Notes: generated by a model not told the origin, from the letters alone. Shown: positions 1 through 7,253, counted from the first letter of the stretch. The stretch is DNA of 11,318 bases from CAZZKJ01 sp964654695 (GCA_964654695.1 CAZZKJ010000064.1:1-11318), one strand, 5' to 3'. Program-made: numbers and translations.

Positions 1-585
1 CCAGTGCTGCTTGATTCTGTGCTTCAAGTTCAATAGATAAGGCGCAAAATCCCATGCTGTTGTATTTAAAGATATCCCGTCAATCGAAGCTTTTGTTGAT
101 CCCGGGTTATTAAAATCGATATTCCTTTCAGGAAGGCTGAGTTCCCTCCTGGGGCTTTTCTCGTCCAGGAATTTTGATTTGCGCAGCGCTTCTCCAAGAT
201 CGGATTCTTCCTTAGGCAGCGGCGGCAGCTCACTCTGTCCGCCGCTTTCGGCACCTTCGGTTTTAGATACATTATCGGCAAAAGGCATGGGACCTTCTCC
301 ATGGGGCGTATTATTATCGAGTTCCCTTTCGAGTTCATCCGAGGCCCGCGAAGAAACGGTAGAAAGATACTTGCTCAAGTTCTTCGACGGCGTGGGATTC
401 TGCGGCGGTGAAACCAGTTCAAATTCCATCGGTATTACCTTGGACTCGGAAATATCCTTGAATTCAAAACTTTTGAAAAGCAGGTCGCGCACGAACGGCA
501 TCATCATAAGAGCATGAATAATAATTGATATCAGCACAGCAATAAGCATCGTTTTATCTCTGCGTACGACCGCGCTGTTGTGCAT
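1..585 (-). CDS. TonB-like energy transducer, 3' end cut by window edge
   Basis: This gene runs off the left edge; 195 codons are visible and no stop is reached. The start is the ATG at 585, 7 bases after the preceding methyltransferase stop, with a weak AGG about 6 bases upstream. Residues about 12-31 form one membrane helix that contains S20-x3-H24, matching the Ser/His spacing of the TonB transmembrane segment that couples to ExbB/ExbD. Residues about 55-170 are a long hydrophilic linker rich in Pro, Ser, Glu and Lys, as expected for a periplasm-spanning region. The last visible residues (about 178-195, AWDFAPYLLNLKHRIKQHW) resemble the start of a TonB/TolA C-terminal domain. The likely role is passing proton-motive-force energy to outer-membrane transporters, or a TolA-like envelope role. 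No ExbB, ExbD or receptor gene is in view. TonB versus TolA cannot be settled without the missing C-terminus. Confidence 0.75.
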   Translation of the reverse strand, partial: MHNSAVVRRDKTMLIAVLISIIIHALMMMPFVRDLLFKSFEFKDISESKVIPMEFELVSPPQNPTPSKNLSKYLSTVSSRASDELERELDNNTPHGEGPMPFADNVSKTEGAESGGQSELPPLPKEESDLGEALRKSKFLDEKSPRRELSLPERNIDFNNPGSTKASIDGISLNTTAWDFAPYLLNLKHRIKQHW

Positions 586-592
586 TAGTTAC

Positions 593-1429
593 CTATTCCG
601 TTTTTTCCAACCTGCAGATTACCGTTCCGGTAAATAATTCCCTTACGAAGGGAATACGGACAAGGAACTTCAGGAACTGGAATTTGGGCGGCTGAAATTC
701 CACATAAGCAGCTTGCAGACCGGGGAAATAATCAAGTATCTTAAAAAACTTTTTAATGCTCATATGGTTCAAGTCCTCGTCATAGGATCTCATTATTTCC
801 TTTAACCGCTTTTCCACACCGATGCTGTCTTCTGGCCCGGCGCGTTTTTCAAGAATACGCTTTATTGCTCCTTTGATATGCTTTCTCCGCAAAATGAGAT
901 GGCACCAGGGCAGATAAATATAGTCATAAAGATGAGAGCCCAGGGGAGAAAAATGGGGCGTAAAAAAAACCCATATCGCTCCGCCCTGTTTAATAACCCT
1001 CGCGATTTCTTCCACCGACCGCTTGGGATCGGGGAAATGTTCCATGGCGTCGTTGGCTACAGCCGTATCTATTACACCGTCTGCAACCGGCAGTCTGGAA
1101 GCATCTCCAACAGAAAAAGCCCATTTGAAAGACCTTTTCGCTTTCTCTGCGAAGCGGAAGCTGGAAAGAACATTAGCCTCTGAAATATCCACTCCTATTA
1201 CTTCCGAAGCGCCGCTTTGGCCATAGGCAATGGTTTTACCTCCCAGTCCGCACCCTATGTCCAGTATCCTTTTACTCCTTATATCGCCCGCCGGTTCCAT
1301 ATAAGACACCGCGAGTTTCCTTCCCAGACAGTTTTCCCATATAGAATAAGCTTCTTCGGATTCCCTTCCACCAACCCTGGGCGGACGCAGCAGTTTGTTA
1401 AAAAGAAGCACTAGCGAGACTATTATCAT
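593..1429 (-). CDS. Class I SAM-dependent methyltransferase (Methyltransf_11 type)
   Basis: The 278-residue product has the Rossmann-type SAM-binding motifs in order: motif I ILDIGCGLGG (55-64), the acidic residue after strand 2 in GVDIS (D81), GDASRLP (108-114), and DTAVANDAMEHF (121-132) for the motif IV region. An unusual hydrophobic N-terminus (residues 2-14) and a basic, aromatic C-terminal half (about 160-278) lie outside the catalytic core; the latter probably sets substrate choice. The substrate cannot be read from sequence; small molecules, lipids, quinones and glycans are all possible for this family. The gene lies 27 bases after the ABC ATPase and 7 bases before the TonB-like gene, so co-transcription is likely. 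No convincing Shine-Dalgarno precedes the ATG at 1429, so the start is uncertain. Family confidence is high, specific function unknown. Confidence 0.88.
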   Translation of the reverse strand: MIIVSLVLLFNKLLRPPRVGGRESEEAYSIWENCLGRKLAVSYMEPAGDIRSKRILDIGCGLGGKTIAYGQSGASEVIGVDISEANVLSSFRFAEKAKRSFKWAFSVGDASRLPVADGVIDTAVANDAMEHFPDPKRSVEEIARVIKQGGAIWVFFTPHFSPLGSHLYDYIYLPWCHLILRRKHIKGAIKRILEKRAGPEDSIGVEKRLKEIMRSYDEDLNHMSIKKFFKILDYFPGLQAAYVEFQPPKFQFLKFLVRIPFVRELFTGTVICRLEKTE

Positions 1430-1456
1430 TGAAGAACACGCAACAGGTTTATAAAT

Positions 1457-2557
1457 TCAGTACACTTCAAAATTTAATTTTTTATCAGCAGAAAAACAAA
1501 GAACTTTCTCTGAAACAGCACTTATTCGGACATGCCCATTATAATGCGCCTCGGATGAACTACTCTGTCTTATTATCAATTCTTCACCACCGATATCGAC
1601 ATGCACGAGTTTATCATGGCCCAGTGTTTCAACCAGGGCCACATTTCCCTTAAACCGAAGATTTTCGCCGCCCCACTCATCACAGGTCATTAAATCCTCC
1701 GGCCGAATTCCGAGAATCAACGCTGACTCTCTTTTTTTTGCCAGCCGCGCAATCAATTCCTGCGGCGGAGAAGCAATGAGGGAGCCGCTTACAGACAGGG
1801 ACAAACGCGTTGAATCGAATTCGGCATGGATCAGGTTCATGGGGGGGCTTCCCAGGAAAGATGCGACGAACGTATTGCGGGGACGGTTGTAGCACTCCTT
1901 CGGCGTTCCAATCTGTTGAATTCTTCCTTCGCACATTATAATTAGCATTTCCCCGATCGTCATCGCTTCGACCTGGTCGTGCGTCACGTATATCGATGTC
2001 GTTTTCACGTCCTTGAAAAGCTTCTTTATCATGCCCCTCATTTCAACCCGCAGTTTCGCGTCAAGACTGGACAGCGGCTCATCGAATAAATAGGCCTTGG
2101 GAGATCGAATGACGGCTCTTCCCAGGGCAACTCTTTGCCTTTCTCCACCGGAAAGCTCGGCGGGTCTGCGTTGCAGGAGATTAGCAATAGCAAGCCTTTC
2201 GGCTATGTCGTTGACCTTATCGATTATTGCCGATTTTGGCGTTTTGCGCATTTGCAGGCCGAAAGAGAGATTTTGTCTGACCGTCATATGCGGGTAGAGT
2301 GCGTATCCCTGGAAAACCATCGCCACGTTTCTGTCCCTGGGCTCTAATAGATCCAGGCGGCTCGCGCCCATGAATATTTTCCCGCTGGTAGGCTTTTCCA
2401 GACCGGCAAGCATCCTCAAAACCGTTGTCTTACCGCAGCCCGACGGCCCAACCAGCACGGCAAAAGTCGGAGAAGGTACGGATATGGAAAAATTCCGTAC
2501 CGCCGTAATATGCCCGTCGTAAGTTTTTGAAACGTCTTCAAATACGATATCGCTCAT
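1457..2557 (-). CDS. ABC transporter ATP-binding protein, UgpC/MsmK/MalK type
   Basis: The 366-residue cytoplasmic ATPase carries Walker A GPSGCGKT (37-44), Q-loop Q83, signature LSGGE (135-139), Walker B AYLFDE (155-160) and the switch His193 in VTHDQVEAMT. A C-terminal half of about 130 residues (from about 235) has the length and layout of the OB/TOBE regulatory domain of MalK/UgpC proteins, including GIRPEDL. Such ATPases energise carbohydrate, polyol or glycerol-phosphate importers. After VTHDQVEAMT the family usually has ADR followed by a hydrophobic run; here it is GEMLIIM (202-208). No permease or binding-protein gene is adjacent, so it may serve a transporter encoded elsewhere, as MsmK/MsmX do. 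It is first of a likely three-gene transcript. No clear Shine-Dalgarno is seen before the ATG. The transported substrate is unknown. Confidence 0.9.
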   Translation of the reverse strand: MSDIVFEDVSKTYDGHITAVRNFSISVPSPTFAVLVGPSGCGKTTVLRMLAGLEKPTSGKIFMGASRLDLLEPRDRNVAMVFQGYALYPHMTVRQNLSFGLQMRKTPKSAIIDKVNDIAERLAIANLLQRRPAELSGGERQRVALGRAVIRSPKAYLFDEPLSSLDAKLRVEMRGMIKKLFKDVKTTSIYVTHDQVEAMTIGEMLIIMCEGRIQQIGTPKECYNRPRNTFVASFLGSPPMNLIHAEFDSTRLSLSVSGSLIASPPQELIARLAKKRESALILGIRPEDLMTCDEWGGENLRFKGNVALVETLGHDKLVHVDIGGEELIIRQSSSSEAHYNGHVRISAVSEKVLCFSADKKLNFEVY

Positions 2558-2680
2558 TTTAAGAACTCTAGGCTTCAGTAGTTCACAGGCAGTCTTCGCT
2601 ATGGGGACAATAAATTATCTTGATATTAATTAACATAAATACTAATTTTACGTAATAGAAAAGCTGAATAATTCTTCTTG

Positions 2681-2706
2681 CGGCTTCTACTATCAACTGG
2701 AAGCCG
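2681..2706. repeat. Inverted repeat CGGCTTC-N12-GAAGCCG
   Basis: A perfect 7-base inverted repeat (2681-2687 with 2700-2706) has a 12-base spacer and can be extended outward by TT/AA across one mismatch. Neither strand has a T-run after it, so it does not look like an intrinsic terminator. Its place in a divergent promoter region suits a regulator-binding dyad or a 5'-leader hairpin. This is inference from position only. Confidence 0.35.
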
Positions 2707-2749
2707 AAATCACAATAATACCTGTGCCGACCTGATAAAACGGTGAGGA

Positions 2750-2764
2750 GCCGCGATTCGCGGC
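2750..2764. repeat. Short GC-rich palindrome in the fmdB-type leader
   Basis: GCCGCGATTCGCGGC is a perfect palindrome around a single central base and could fold as a hairpin with a 6-base stem and 3-base loop. It sits about 20 bases before the Shine-Dalgarno of the zinc-ribbon gene. A role in translation or binding is possible but unproven. Confidence 0.35.
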
Positions 2765-2800
2765 CGCTGCAATCTCCGGCCGGAGGAAGGAATACCGATC

Positions 2801-3094
2801 ATGCCGACATATGTTTACGAATGCACAAAATGCAAGAAGGGCTTCGAAATCGAACAGAAAATCACCGATTCGCCACGCAAAAGATGCCCAAAATGCCGCG
2901 GCAAGGTTTTCCGAGTCATCTCCGGCGGAGGCGGCGTGATACTTAAAGGCACGGGGTTTTATGTTACCGATTACCGCAGCGATGATTACAAGAAAAAGGA
3001 AAGAGCCGACAAAGACTCATCGGCGGCAAAAAAGAACGGCGAAAAATCTTCCGACTCCTCCTCCGGCGGCAGCAGTTCCTCGGCCGTGGGATAG
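2801..3094 (+). CDS. FmdB-family zinc-ribbon protein
   Basis: The 97-residue protein starts MPTYVYECTKC and has two Cys pairs, C8/C11 and C29/C32, forming a zinc ribbon. The family block SGGGGVILKGTGFYVTDYRS (41-60) follows. The tail from about 74 is low-complexity Ser/Gly/Lys. This is the layout of the FmdB/CxxC_CXXC_SSSS family (putative regulatory proteins); the biochemical role of most members is not established. The start is firm: GGAGGAAGGA lies about 8 bases upstream of the ATG. It stands alone on the plus strand, divergent from the ABC ATPase and convergent with lat, with 44 bases between their ends and no obvious terminator there. Confidence 0.9.
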   Translation: MPTYVYECTKCKKGFEIEQKITDSPRKRCPKCRGKVFRVISGGGGVILKGTGFYVTDYRSDDYKKKERADKDSSAAKKNGEKSSDSSSGGSSSSAVG

Positions 3095-3138
3095 TTCGAA
3101 CATCTTACCAAGACTTTTGACCAGCACTCTCCGTTATC

Positions 3139-4485
3139 TCAACCCAACACTTCTTTCAAAGCTTCACCGATGATTCCCATACCTTCTTCGGCTTCGGATC
3201 GAGTCAGGCTCAGTGCAGGCCGAAAGCGCACGCTGCGGGTTCCGCAGACTGCAACGATGACTTGCTTCTCGAATGCCTTTTGAATGAATTTCCCGCGCGT
3301 TTCTACATCAGGCAGATCAAAAGCTATCATCAAACCTTTACCCCTGACATTCGTTACGACTTCCGGATAGATCTCGCTGATTCCGGTCAGCGAATCGAGC
3401 ATCAACTGCCCGACATCGCGAGCATTGTCAATTAGATTATCTTCATGAATGATCTCGAGGTAATGCTTGGCCCGTACCATATCCGCCAGGTTGCCGCCCC
3501 ATGTAGAATTGATCCGACTCGACACTTTGAAGACGCCGTCCACTTCATTCAGTTTATCCGAAGCCATGATTCCGCATATTTGCATCTTTTTTCCAAAAGC
3601 TATTATATCCGGAATTATACCCGCATGTTCATAAGCCCAGAATTTTCCGGTCATTCCCACGCCGCTTTGCACTTCATCGCAAATAAAAATAATGTCGTTT
3701 TCTTCCGTTATTTTTCTTAAAAACTGCAGAAACTCCGGCCGGAAATGATTATCGCCGCCCTCTCCCTGAATGGGTTCAATGATCAATGCGGCAATATCAG
3801 CACCGTGCTCGCTGATGGCCTGTTCGATTTCGGATTTAGCTTGATTCTCCATCTTTTGAACTTCGGACAGATGGGCATTAAGCGGAAACCGCACTTTGGG
3901 GTTGCTGATGCGCGGCCAATCGAACTTGGGGAAATAATCTGTTTTTATCGGATCCGTATTGGTAAGCGACAGCGTGTAACCGGTTCTCCCGTGAAACGCC
4001 TCCTTAAAATGAATCACTTTTGTTCCGGTCTCCTTCGCAGCTCCTTTTTGATAATTCTTCCTTACCTTCCAATCGAAGGCAGCTTTGAGAGCGTTCTCGA
4101 CCGCGAGAGCTCCGCCGCTTATAAGAAACAAGTTGGGAAGTTCCTTAGGGATAGCATATCTGTCAGCCGTTTCGACAAATTCGGCCATGAACACCGTGTA
4201 AAAATCAGAATTGGAGGGCTTGTTGACAGCCGCCAACTCCAATTTCCTGCGAACTTCTGCCTTGATCATTTTAGGATGGTTCAGCCCCAGAGGCGCGGAT
4301 GCGAAGAAAGTAAAAAGATCCAGGAATGTCCTGCCGGTTGCGGCATCGACCAGCCGGCAACCGCTGCTTTTTTCAAGATCCACGACGATAGGAAAGCCGT
4401 CTACCAGCATATGCTTGGCAATCGTGGAAAGTACACTGCTGGGTGTTATTTCTGTTGATACGCTGCCTTTTGTAATTTCTCGCAT
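3139..4485 (-). CDS. lat: L-lysine 6-aminotransferase
   Basis: The 448-residue PLP enzyme is a class III (ornithine/GABA-type) aminotransferase. It should transfer the epsilon-amino group of L-lysine to 2-oxoglutarate, giving the piperideine-6-carboxylate semialdehyde and glutamate in the cytoplasm. Visible landmarks are FHGRTGYTLSLTNTDP (164-179), EPIQGEGGD (238-246), IFICDEVQSG (266-275) with PLP-ring aspartate D270, and DIIAFGKKMQICG (293-305), where K299 aligns with the Schiff-base lysine. NSTWGGNLADMVRA and the C-terminal VRFRPALSLT also agree with my memory of mycobacterial Lat rather than with GABA or ornithine aminotransferases. Length is normal for the family. The ATG at 4485 has AAGGAG 5-6 bases upstream. 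No other lysine-degradation gene is nearby, so lysine catabolism versus supply of an aminoadipate or piperideine intermediate is open. Confidence 0.9.
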   Translation of the reverse strand: MREITKGSVSTEITPSSVLSTIAKHMLVDGFPIVVDLEKSSGCRLVDAATGRTFLDLFTFFASAPLGLNHPKMIKAEVRRKLELAAVNKPSNSDFYTVFMAEFVETADRYAIPKELPNLFLISGGALAVENALKAAFDWKVRKNYQKGAAKETGTKVIHFKEAFHGRTGYTLSLTNTDPIKTDYFPKFDWPRISNPKVRFPLNAHLSEVQKMENQAKSEIEQAISEHGADIAALIIEPIQGEGGDNHFRPEFLQFLRKITEENDIIFICDEVQSGVGMTGKFWAYEHAGIIPDIIAFGKKMQICGIMASDKLNEVDGVFKVSSRINSTWGGNLADMVRAKHYLEIIHEDNLIDNARDVGQLMLDSLTGISEIYPEVVTNVRGKGLMIAFDLPDVETRGKFIQKAFEKQVIVAVCGTRSVRFRPALSLTRSEAEEGMGIIGEALKEVLG

Positions 4486-4550
4486 GAAATCTCCTTAATT
4501 GTGCCCCTCTGCGTAAACGTTTTCATTGATTAAACCCCGGCATTCCACCT

Positions 4551-4563
4551 TAAGCTGAGCTTA
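4551..4563. promoter_or_regulatory. Palindrome TAAGCTGAGCTTA over the lat -10, possible operator
   Basis: This is a perfect 6-base inverted repeat around one central base. It covers the putative -10 hexamer and probable transcription start of lat. A repressor bound here would block polymerase, so an operator is a reasonable guess. No regulator gene is adjacent to identify the binder. Confidence 0.35.
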
Positions 4564-4586
4564 TGCATTGGCACGCGCAATGTCAA
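4558..4586 (-). promoter_or_regulatory. Candidate sigma-70 promoter of lat
   Basis: On the minus strand a perfect -35 TTGACA (4586-4581) is followed after 17 bases by TAAGCT (4563-4558), a weak -10 matching 3 of 6 consensus positions. The predicted transcript start would leave a leader of about 65 bases before the lat ATG. The weak -10 coincides with a palindrome. Confidence 0.45.
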
Positions 4587-4653
4587 GCCGCTTCGATTAT
4601 ACAGTACGAAACCGGGAAAGAAGGATCGATCATATTTTCTAAGCATTTTGAGA

Positions 4654-4679
4654 AAAGGGACCCTAACCAGGGTCCCCTT
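4654..4679 (-). terminator. Intrinsic terminator of the small secreted-protein gene
   Basis: Stem GGGACCCT (4657-4664) pairs with AGGGTCCC (4669-4676) around a 4-base loop. On the minus strand it extends by one G-U and two A-U pairs and runs into TTTTCT. It lies about 60 bases past the stop of the 130-residue secreted-protein gene and before lat, separating the two transcripts. Confidence 0.7.
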
Positions 4680-4739
4680 CCCATTCCTCAGACTTAGATT
4701 CCGCTGCCTCAAAAAAGGTTTAAGGCGCGGATGATGCAT

Positions 4740-5132
4740 TCAATCGATATGCCCCGGTTCGCGGGAAAATCTACTTTTCTTAATGAGGTTGCCCTCATCA
4801 TCGAAAACCAGTTCCAGGCCCAGGGAATAATAGCGCCATCTCTCGGTAGACTCCCCAAACGAACGAACACGGAGCCTGTGGGGTGTAAATCCATACTCTT
4901 CATAGGCCAATAGCTTATCCCGCTTCAAGTTATCCTTCAAGGCGAAGCGTCTGACGAACTTCCGGCCCTTTTTGCCTCTCGCATGTACAGGATAGCCGTT
5001 GACTTTTACTGTCCTCTTTACCAGCACCGGGCGCAAAAACTGCTTTTCCCTGCTGATGTCCGCGGGCCCGGCGGCATAAGCACCGACGCTTAAAATGGAT
5101 AAAACGCAAAGGGTAAGAAAAATCCTTTTCAT
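4740..5132 (-). CDS. Small secreted protein of unknown function
   Basis: The product is 130 residues. The N-terminus MKRIFLTLCVLSILSVGAYA is a clear Sec signal peptide, with probable cleavage after AYA (residue 20), leaving a basic periplasmic protein of about 110 residues. The start is the ATG at 5132, with AAGGAG 9 bases upstream; an in-frame upstream ATG at 5174 would bury the signal peptide behind 14 polar residues and lacks a matching site. The C-terminal part reads YGFTPHRLRV (80-89), then ERWRYYSLGLELVFDDEGNL (97-116), a pattern like small SmpA/OmlA-type beta domains, though I cannot assign a family. A perfect TATAAT lies upstream and a terminator downstream, so it appears monocistronic. 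It has no functional neighbour. Confidence 0.75.
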   Translation of the reverse strand: MKRIFLTLCVLSILSVGAYAAGPADISREKQFLRPVLVKRTVKVNGYPVHARGKKGRKFVRRFALKDNLKRDKLLAYEEYGFTPHRLRVRSFGESTERWRYYSLGLELVFDDEGNLIKKSRFSREPGHID

Positions 5133-5189
5133 GGCCTTACTCTCCTTGGTTGCTCTTCCAGTGTTGCCGGCCATTCCTCGATGTTTATT

Positions 5190-5219
5190 ATTATATCATA
5201 ACGGACCCCATAGATACAA
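5190..5219 (-). promoter_or_regulatory. Candidate sigma-70 promoter of the small secreted-protein gene
   Basis: On the minus strand a perfect -10 TATAAT (5195-5190) is preceded after 18 bases by TTGTAT (5219-5214), a weak -35 with 3 of 6 matches. The expected leader is about 50 bases, ending in the AAGGAG of the ATG at 5132. Confidence 0.5.
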
Positions 5220-5272
5220 GATCTTGCTTATCGTGCCCTGCAGCGGATGGCTATTTCGAAAAGGGGAACATA

Positions 5273-5289
5273 TTGGAAGCATTTTTGCA
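5273..5289 (+). promoter_or_regulatory. Candidate sigma-54 (-24/-12) promoter of pilB
   Basis: TTGGAAGCATTTTTGCA has the invariant GG (5275-5276) and GC (5287-5288) exactly 10 bases apart, the sigma-54 hallmark, and agrees with the YTGGCACGRNNNTTGCW consensus except at C5, C7 and G8. The predicted start near 5300 gives a leader of about 100 bases. Type IV pilus genes are often controlled by sigma-54 with PilR. No enhancer site was identified. Confidence 0.5.
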
Positions 5290-5403
5290 AAGCGTCTTAG
5301 CAGCCGGCCGGTTCAATGACGGCCGACACTCATCGGATCGGGTCGATTCAGATAAGTCTTTTCACAGATAGAAGTTAGAATTACTTTTTGAGGGTGGTGC
5401 CGC

Positions 5404-7215
5404 TTGGTGAAATATTCAACCGAAAATGCTGTCGATCATTCATTTTCTTTGCGAAGCGTAGTAGAACTTCTTAAAACAGAAGGTTTTATCGATTCCGCCT
5501 CAGAAAAGAACATTTTGCGTGGTGCCGGCGAAACCGAAAAAAAACTGAAAAACCAGATCCGATCCACGAACTATGATAGTCAATATTTCTCTCCAATCGA
5601 GATCATCGCATCCATGGGAATTCCAGTCGGCCGTGAAGGCGGAGACGCATGTGAAAAGGAAATTTTCCAGAATTATGCCAGCGCTGCAAGAATTCCATTC
5701 ATCAGCATAGACCCGCTCAAACTCGACGCCAAATCGGTTTGCGATATCATCTCCAAGCCTTTCGCGAGAAAAAATCTGCTTGTACCTGTCAAGCTAAAAG
5801 GCGACAGGCTGACAGTTGCCATGGTCAACCCTTTCGACAAGGAAGTAGTGCAGGGCCTGGAAGATGTCACCGGATACAAAGTAGAACCGATGCTGGGACT
5901 TCGCAATGAGATCCTCAAAACAATAAATGAAATATTCGCATTCGAACACAGTCTCATCAAAGCTGAAAAATCCAAACTTGCAAACAGGGATTTCGGAAAT
6001 CTCGAGCAGCTCGTCGATATATCGATGGAAACCGAACTTGATGCTTCGGATCATCATATAATCAAGGCTGTGGATCTCCTGCTTCAATATGCATACGAAC
6101 AATTGGCCAGCGATATACACATCGAGCCCAAAAGAGATAAAGCCGTCGTCCGTCTGCGTATCGACGGGCGCTTGCAGACGACCCACAGTATACCCAAAAA
6201 AGTTTATCCATCGTTCACTTCCAGAATCAAAATCATGGCGGCCCTGGATATTGCCGAGAAACGAAAACCCCAGGACGGCAGGATCAAAACCAAGAACAAC
6301 GGAATCGAAATAGAACTGAGAATATCTACCGTGCCGGTTGCATTCGGAGAAAAAATAGTAATCAGAATTTTCGATCCGAATATACTGCTCCAGGATGTCT
6401 CCTCTTTGGGATTCCTGCAGCACCAACTTGACCGGTTCAAACGTATGCTGAAAAAGCCCTACGGCATCATACTGGTGACCGGGCCGACAGGAAGCGGCAA
6501 GACCACGTGCCTCTACTCCGCTCTGAAATTTCTAGCGAGTCCTGAAGTGAACATAACAACGATTGAAGATCCGATCGAGATGGTTTATGAATCCTTCAAT
6601 CAAATTGCGGTACATTCGCAGGTTGATCTCAATTTCACCACCGCTCTGCGCCACGTGCTCCGGCAGGACCCGGACATAATAATGATCGGAGAGATCCGCG
6701 ACCACGAAACCGCAGAGTATGCCGTGCAGGCCGCCCTGACCGGGCACCTGGTACTTACGACCCTTCATACCAATAACGCCGCCGGAGCCATAACCCGCCT
6801 GCGGGACCTCGAAATAGAATCTTTTCTCATCGCCTCCACTCTTATCGGAGTGATAGCACAGAGGCTGGTAAGAAAAATATGCAGCCACTGCCAAATACCG
6901 GCGGCAATTAATCCCGAGCAAATGCATTTGCTGGGCATGAAAAGCAACAGCGAGGCATCATGGAATCTGATGCAGGGCAGGGGATGCCAGCGCTGCCGCA
7001 ATACCGGATTCAAGGGAAGAATCGGAGTGTTCGAAATCCTGGAAGTGGATGAAAATCTGCGCGCGCTTATAAGGGACGACGAAGACGAGTCAGCCATATC
7101 GGCGGCTGCTCGTAAAGCCGGAACCGAACCGCTTTTAAACACAGCAGTGCGCAATCTTGTCGACGGCAAAACCACTATCGATGAAATCTTAAGAGTGATA
7201 CCTCTTATCAGGTAA
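5404..7215 (+). CDS. pilB: PilB/GspE-family type IV pilus or type II secretion assembly ATPase
   Basis: The 603-residue cytoplasmic hexameric ATPase would power extension of a pilus or pseudopilus. An N-terminal helical region (1-60) precedes a T2SSE_N/MshEN-like domain (about 62-180), then the catalytic core. Seen in order: the ASDIHIEP region (235-242), Walker A GPTGSGKTT (360-368), Asp box TIEDPIE (386-392), Walker B IIMIGEIRD (425-433), His box TGHLVLTTLHTN (446-457), and the zinc tetracysteine C493/C496 with C528/C531. The Cys4 and N-domain make it an assembly ATPase rather than the retraction ATPase PilT. Start is TTG at 5404 or GTG at 5407; AGGGTGG (5391-5397) suits either. No PilC, PilM or pilin gene adjoins it, so GspE versus PilB is open. 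Confidence 0.9.
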   Translation: MVKYSTENAVDHSFSLRSVVELLKTEGFIDSASEKNILRGAGETEKKLKNQIRSTNYDSQYFSPIEIIASMGIPVGREGGDACEKEIFQNYASAARIPFISIDPLKLDAKSVCDIISKPFARKNLLVPVKLKGDRLTVAMVNPFDKEVVQGLEDVTGYKVEPMLGLRNEILKTINEIFAFEHSLIKAEKSKLANRDFGNLEQLVDISMETELDASDHHIIKAVDLLLQYAYEQLASDIHIEPKRDKAVVRLRIDGRLQTTHSIPKKVYPSFTSRIKIMAALDIAEKRKPQDGRIKTKNNGIEIELRISTVPVAFGEKIVIRIFDPNILLQDVSSLGFLQHQLDRFKRMLKKPYGIILVTGPTGSGKTTCLYSALKFLASPEVNITTIEDPIEMVYESFNQIAVHSQVDLNFTTALRHVLRQDPDIIMIGEIRDHETAEYAVQAALTGHLVLTTLHTNNAAGAITRLRDLEIESFLIASTLIGVIAQRLVRKICSHCQIPAAINPEQMHLLGMKSNSEASWNLMQGRGCQRCRNTGFKGRIGVFEILEVDENLRALIRDDEDESAISAAARKAGTEPLLNTAVRNLVDGKTTIDEILRVIPLIR

Positions 7216-7253
7216 ACTATCGCAGGAACCGGCTGAGGCTAAGGGAATACCCG

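Larger units (their letters stand above)
2558..2800. promoter_or_regulatory. Divergent intergenic region, AT-rich core
   Basis: This 243-base gap lies between the divergent ABC ATPase (minus) and fmdB-type (plus) genes and must hold both promoters. Roughly 2609-2680 is strongly AT-rich, with several -10-like hexamers on both strands, but no -35/-10 pair is good enough to choose. The plus-strand side holds two inverted repeats, listed separately. Confidence 0.4.

Noticed and set aside
3745..4458. Plus-strand open frame of 237 codons
   Set aside because: It lies wholly inside the well-supported lat gene on the opposite strand and has no recognisable motif or Shine-Dalgarno.
5133..5174. Upstream extension of the small secreted protein to an ATG at 5174
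   Set aside because: The extension puts polar residues before a clean signal peptide, while a good AAGGAG is positioned for the ATG at 5132.
5794..6426. Minus-strand open frame of 210 codons
   Set aside because: It is antisense to the pilB core motifs and its sequence looks like no protein family.
7216..7253. Possible bidirectional terminator between pilB and the convergent lipoprotein gene
   Set aside because: Only a 3-base stem (GGG-AATA-CCC) can be found and there is no T-run.
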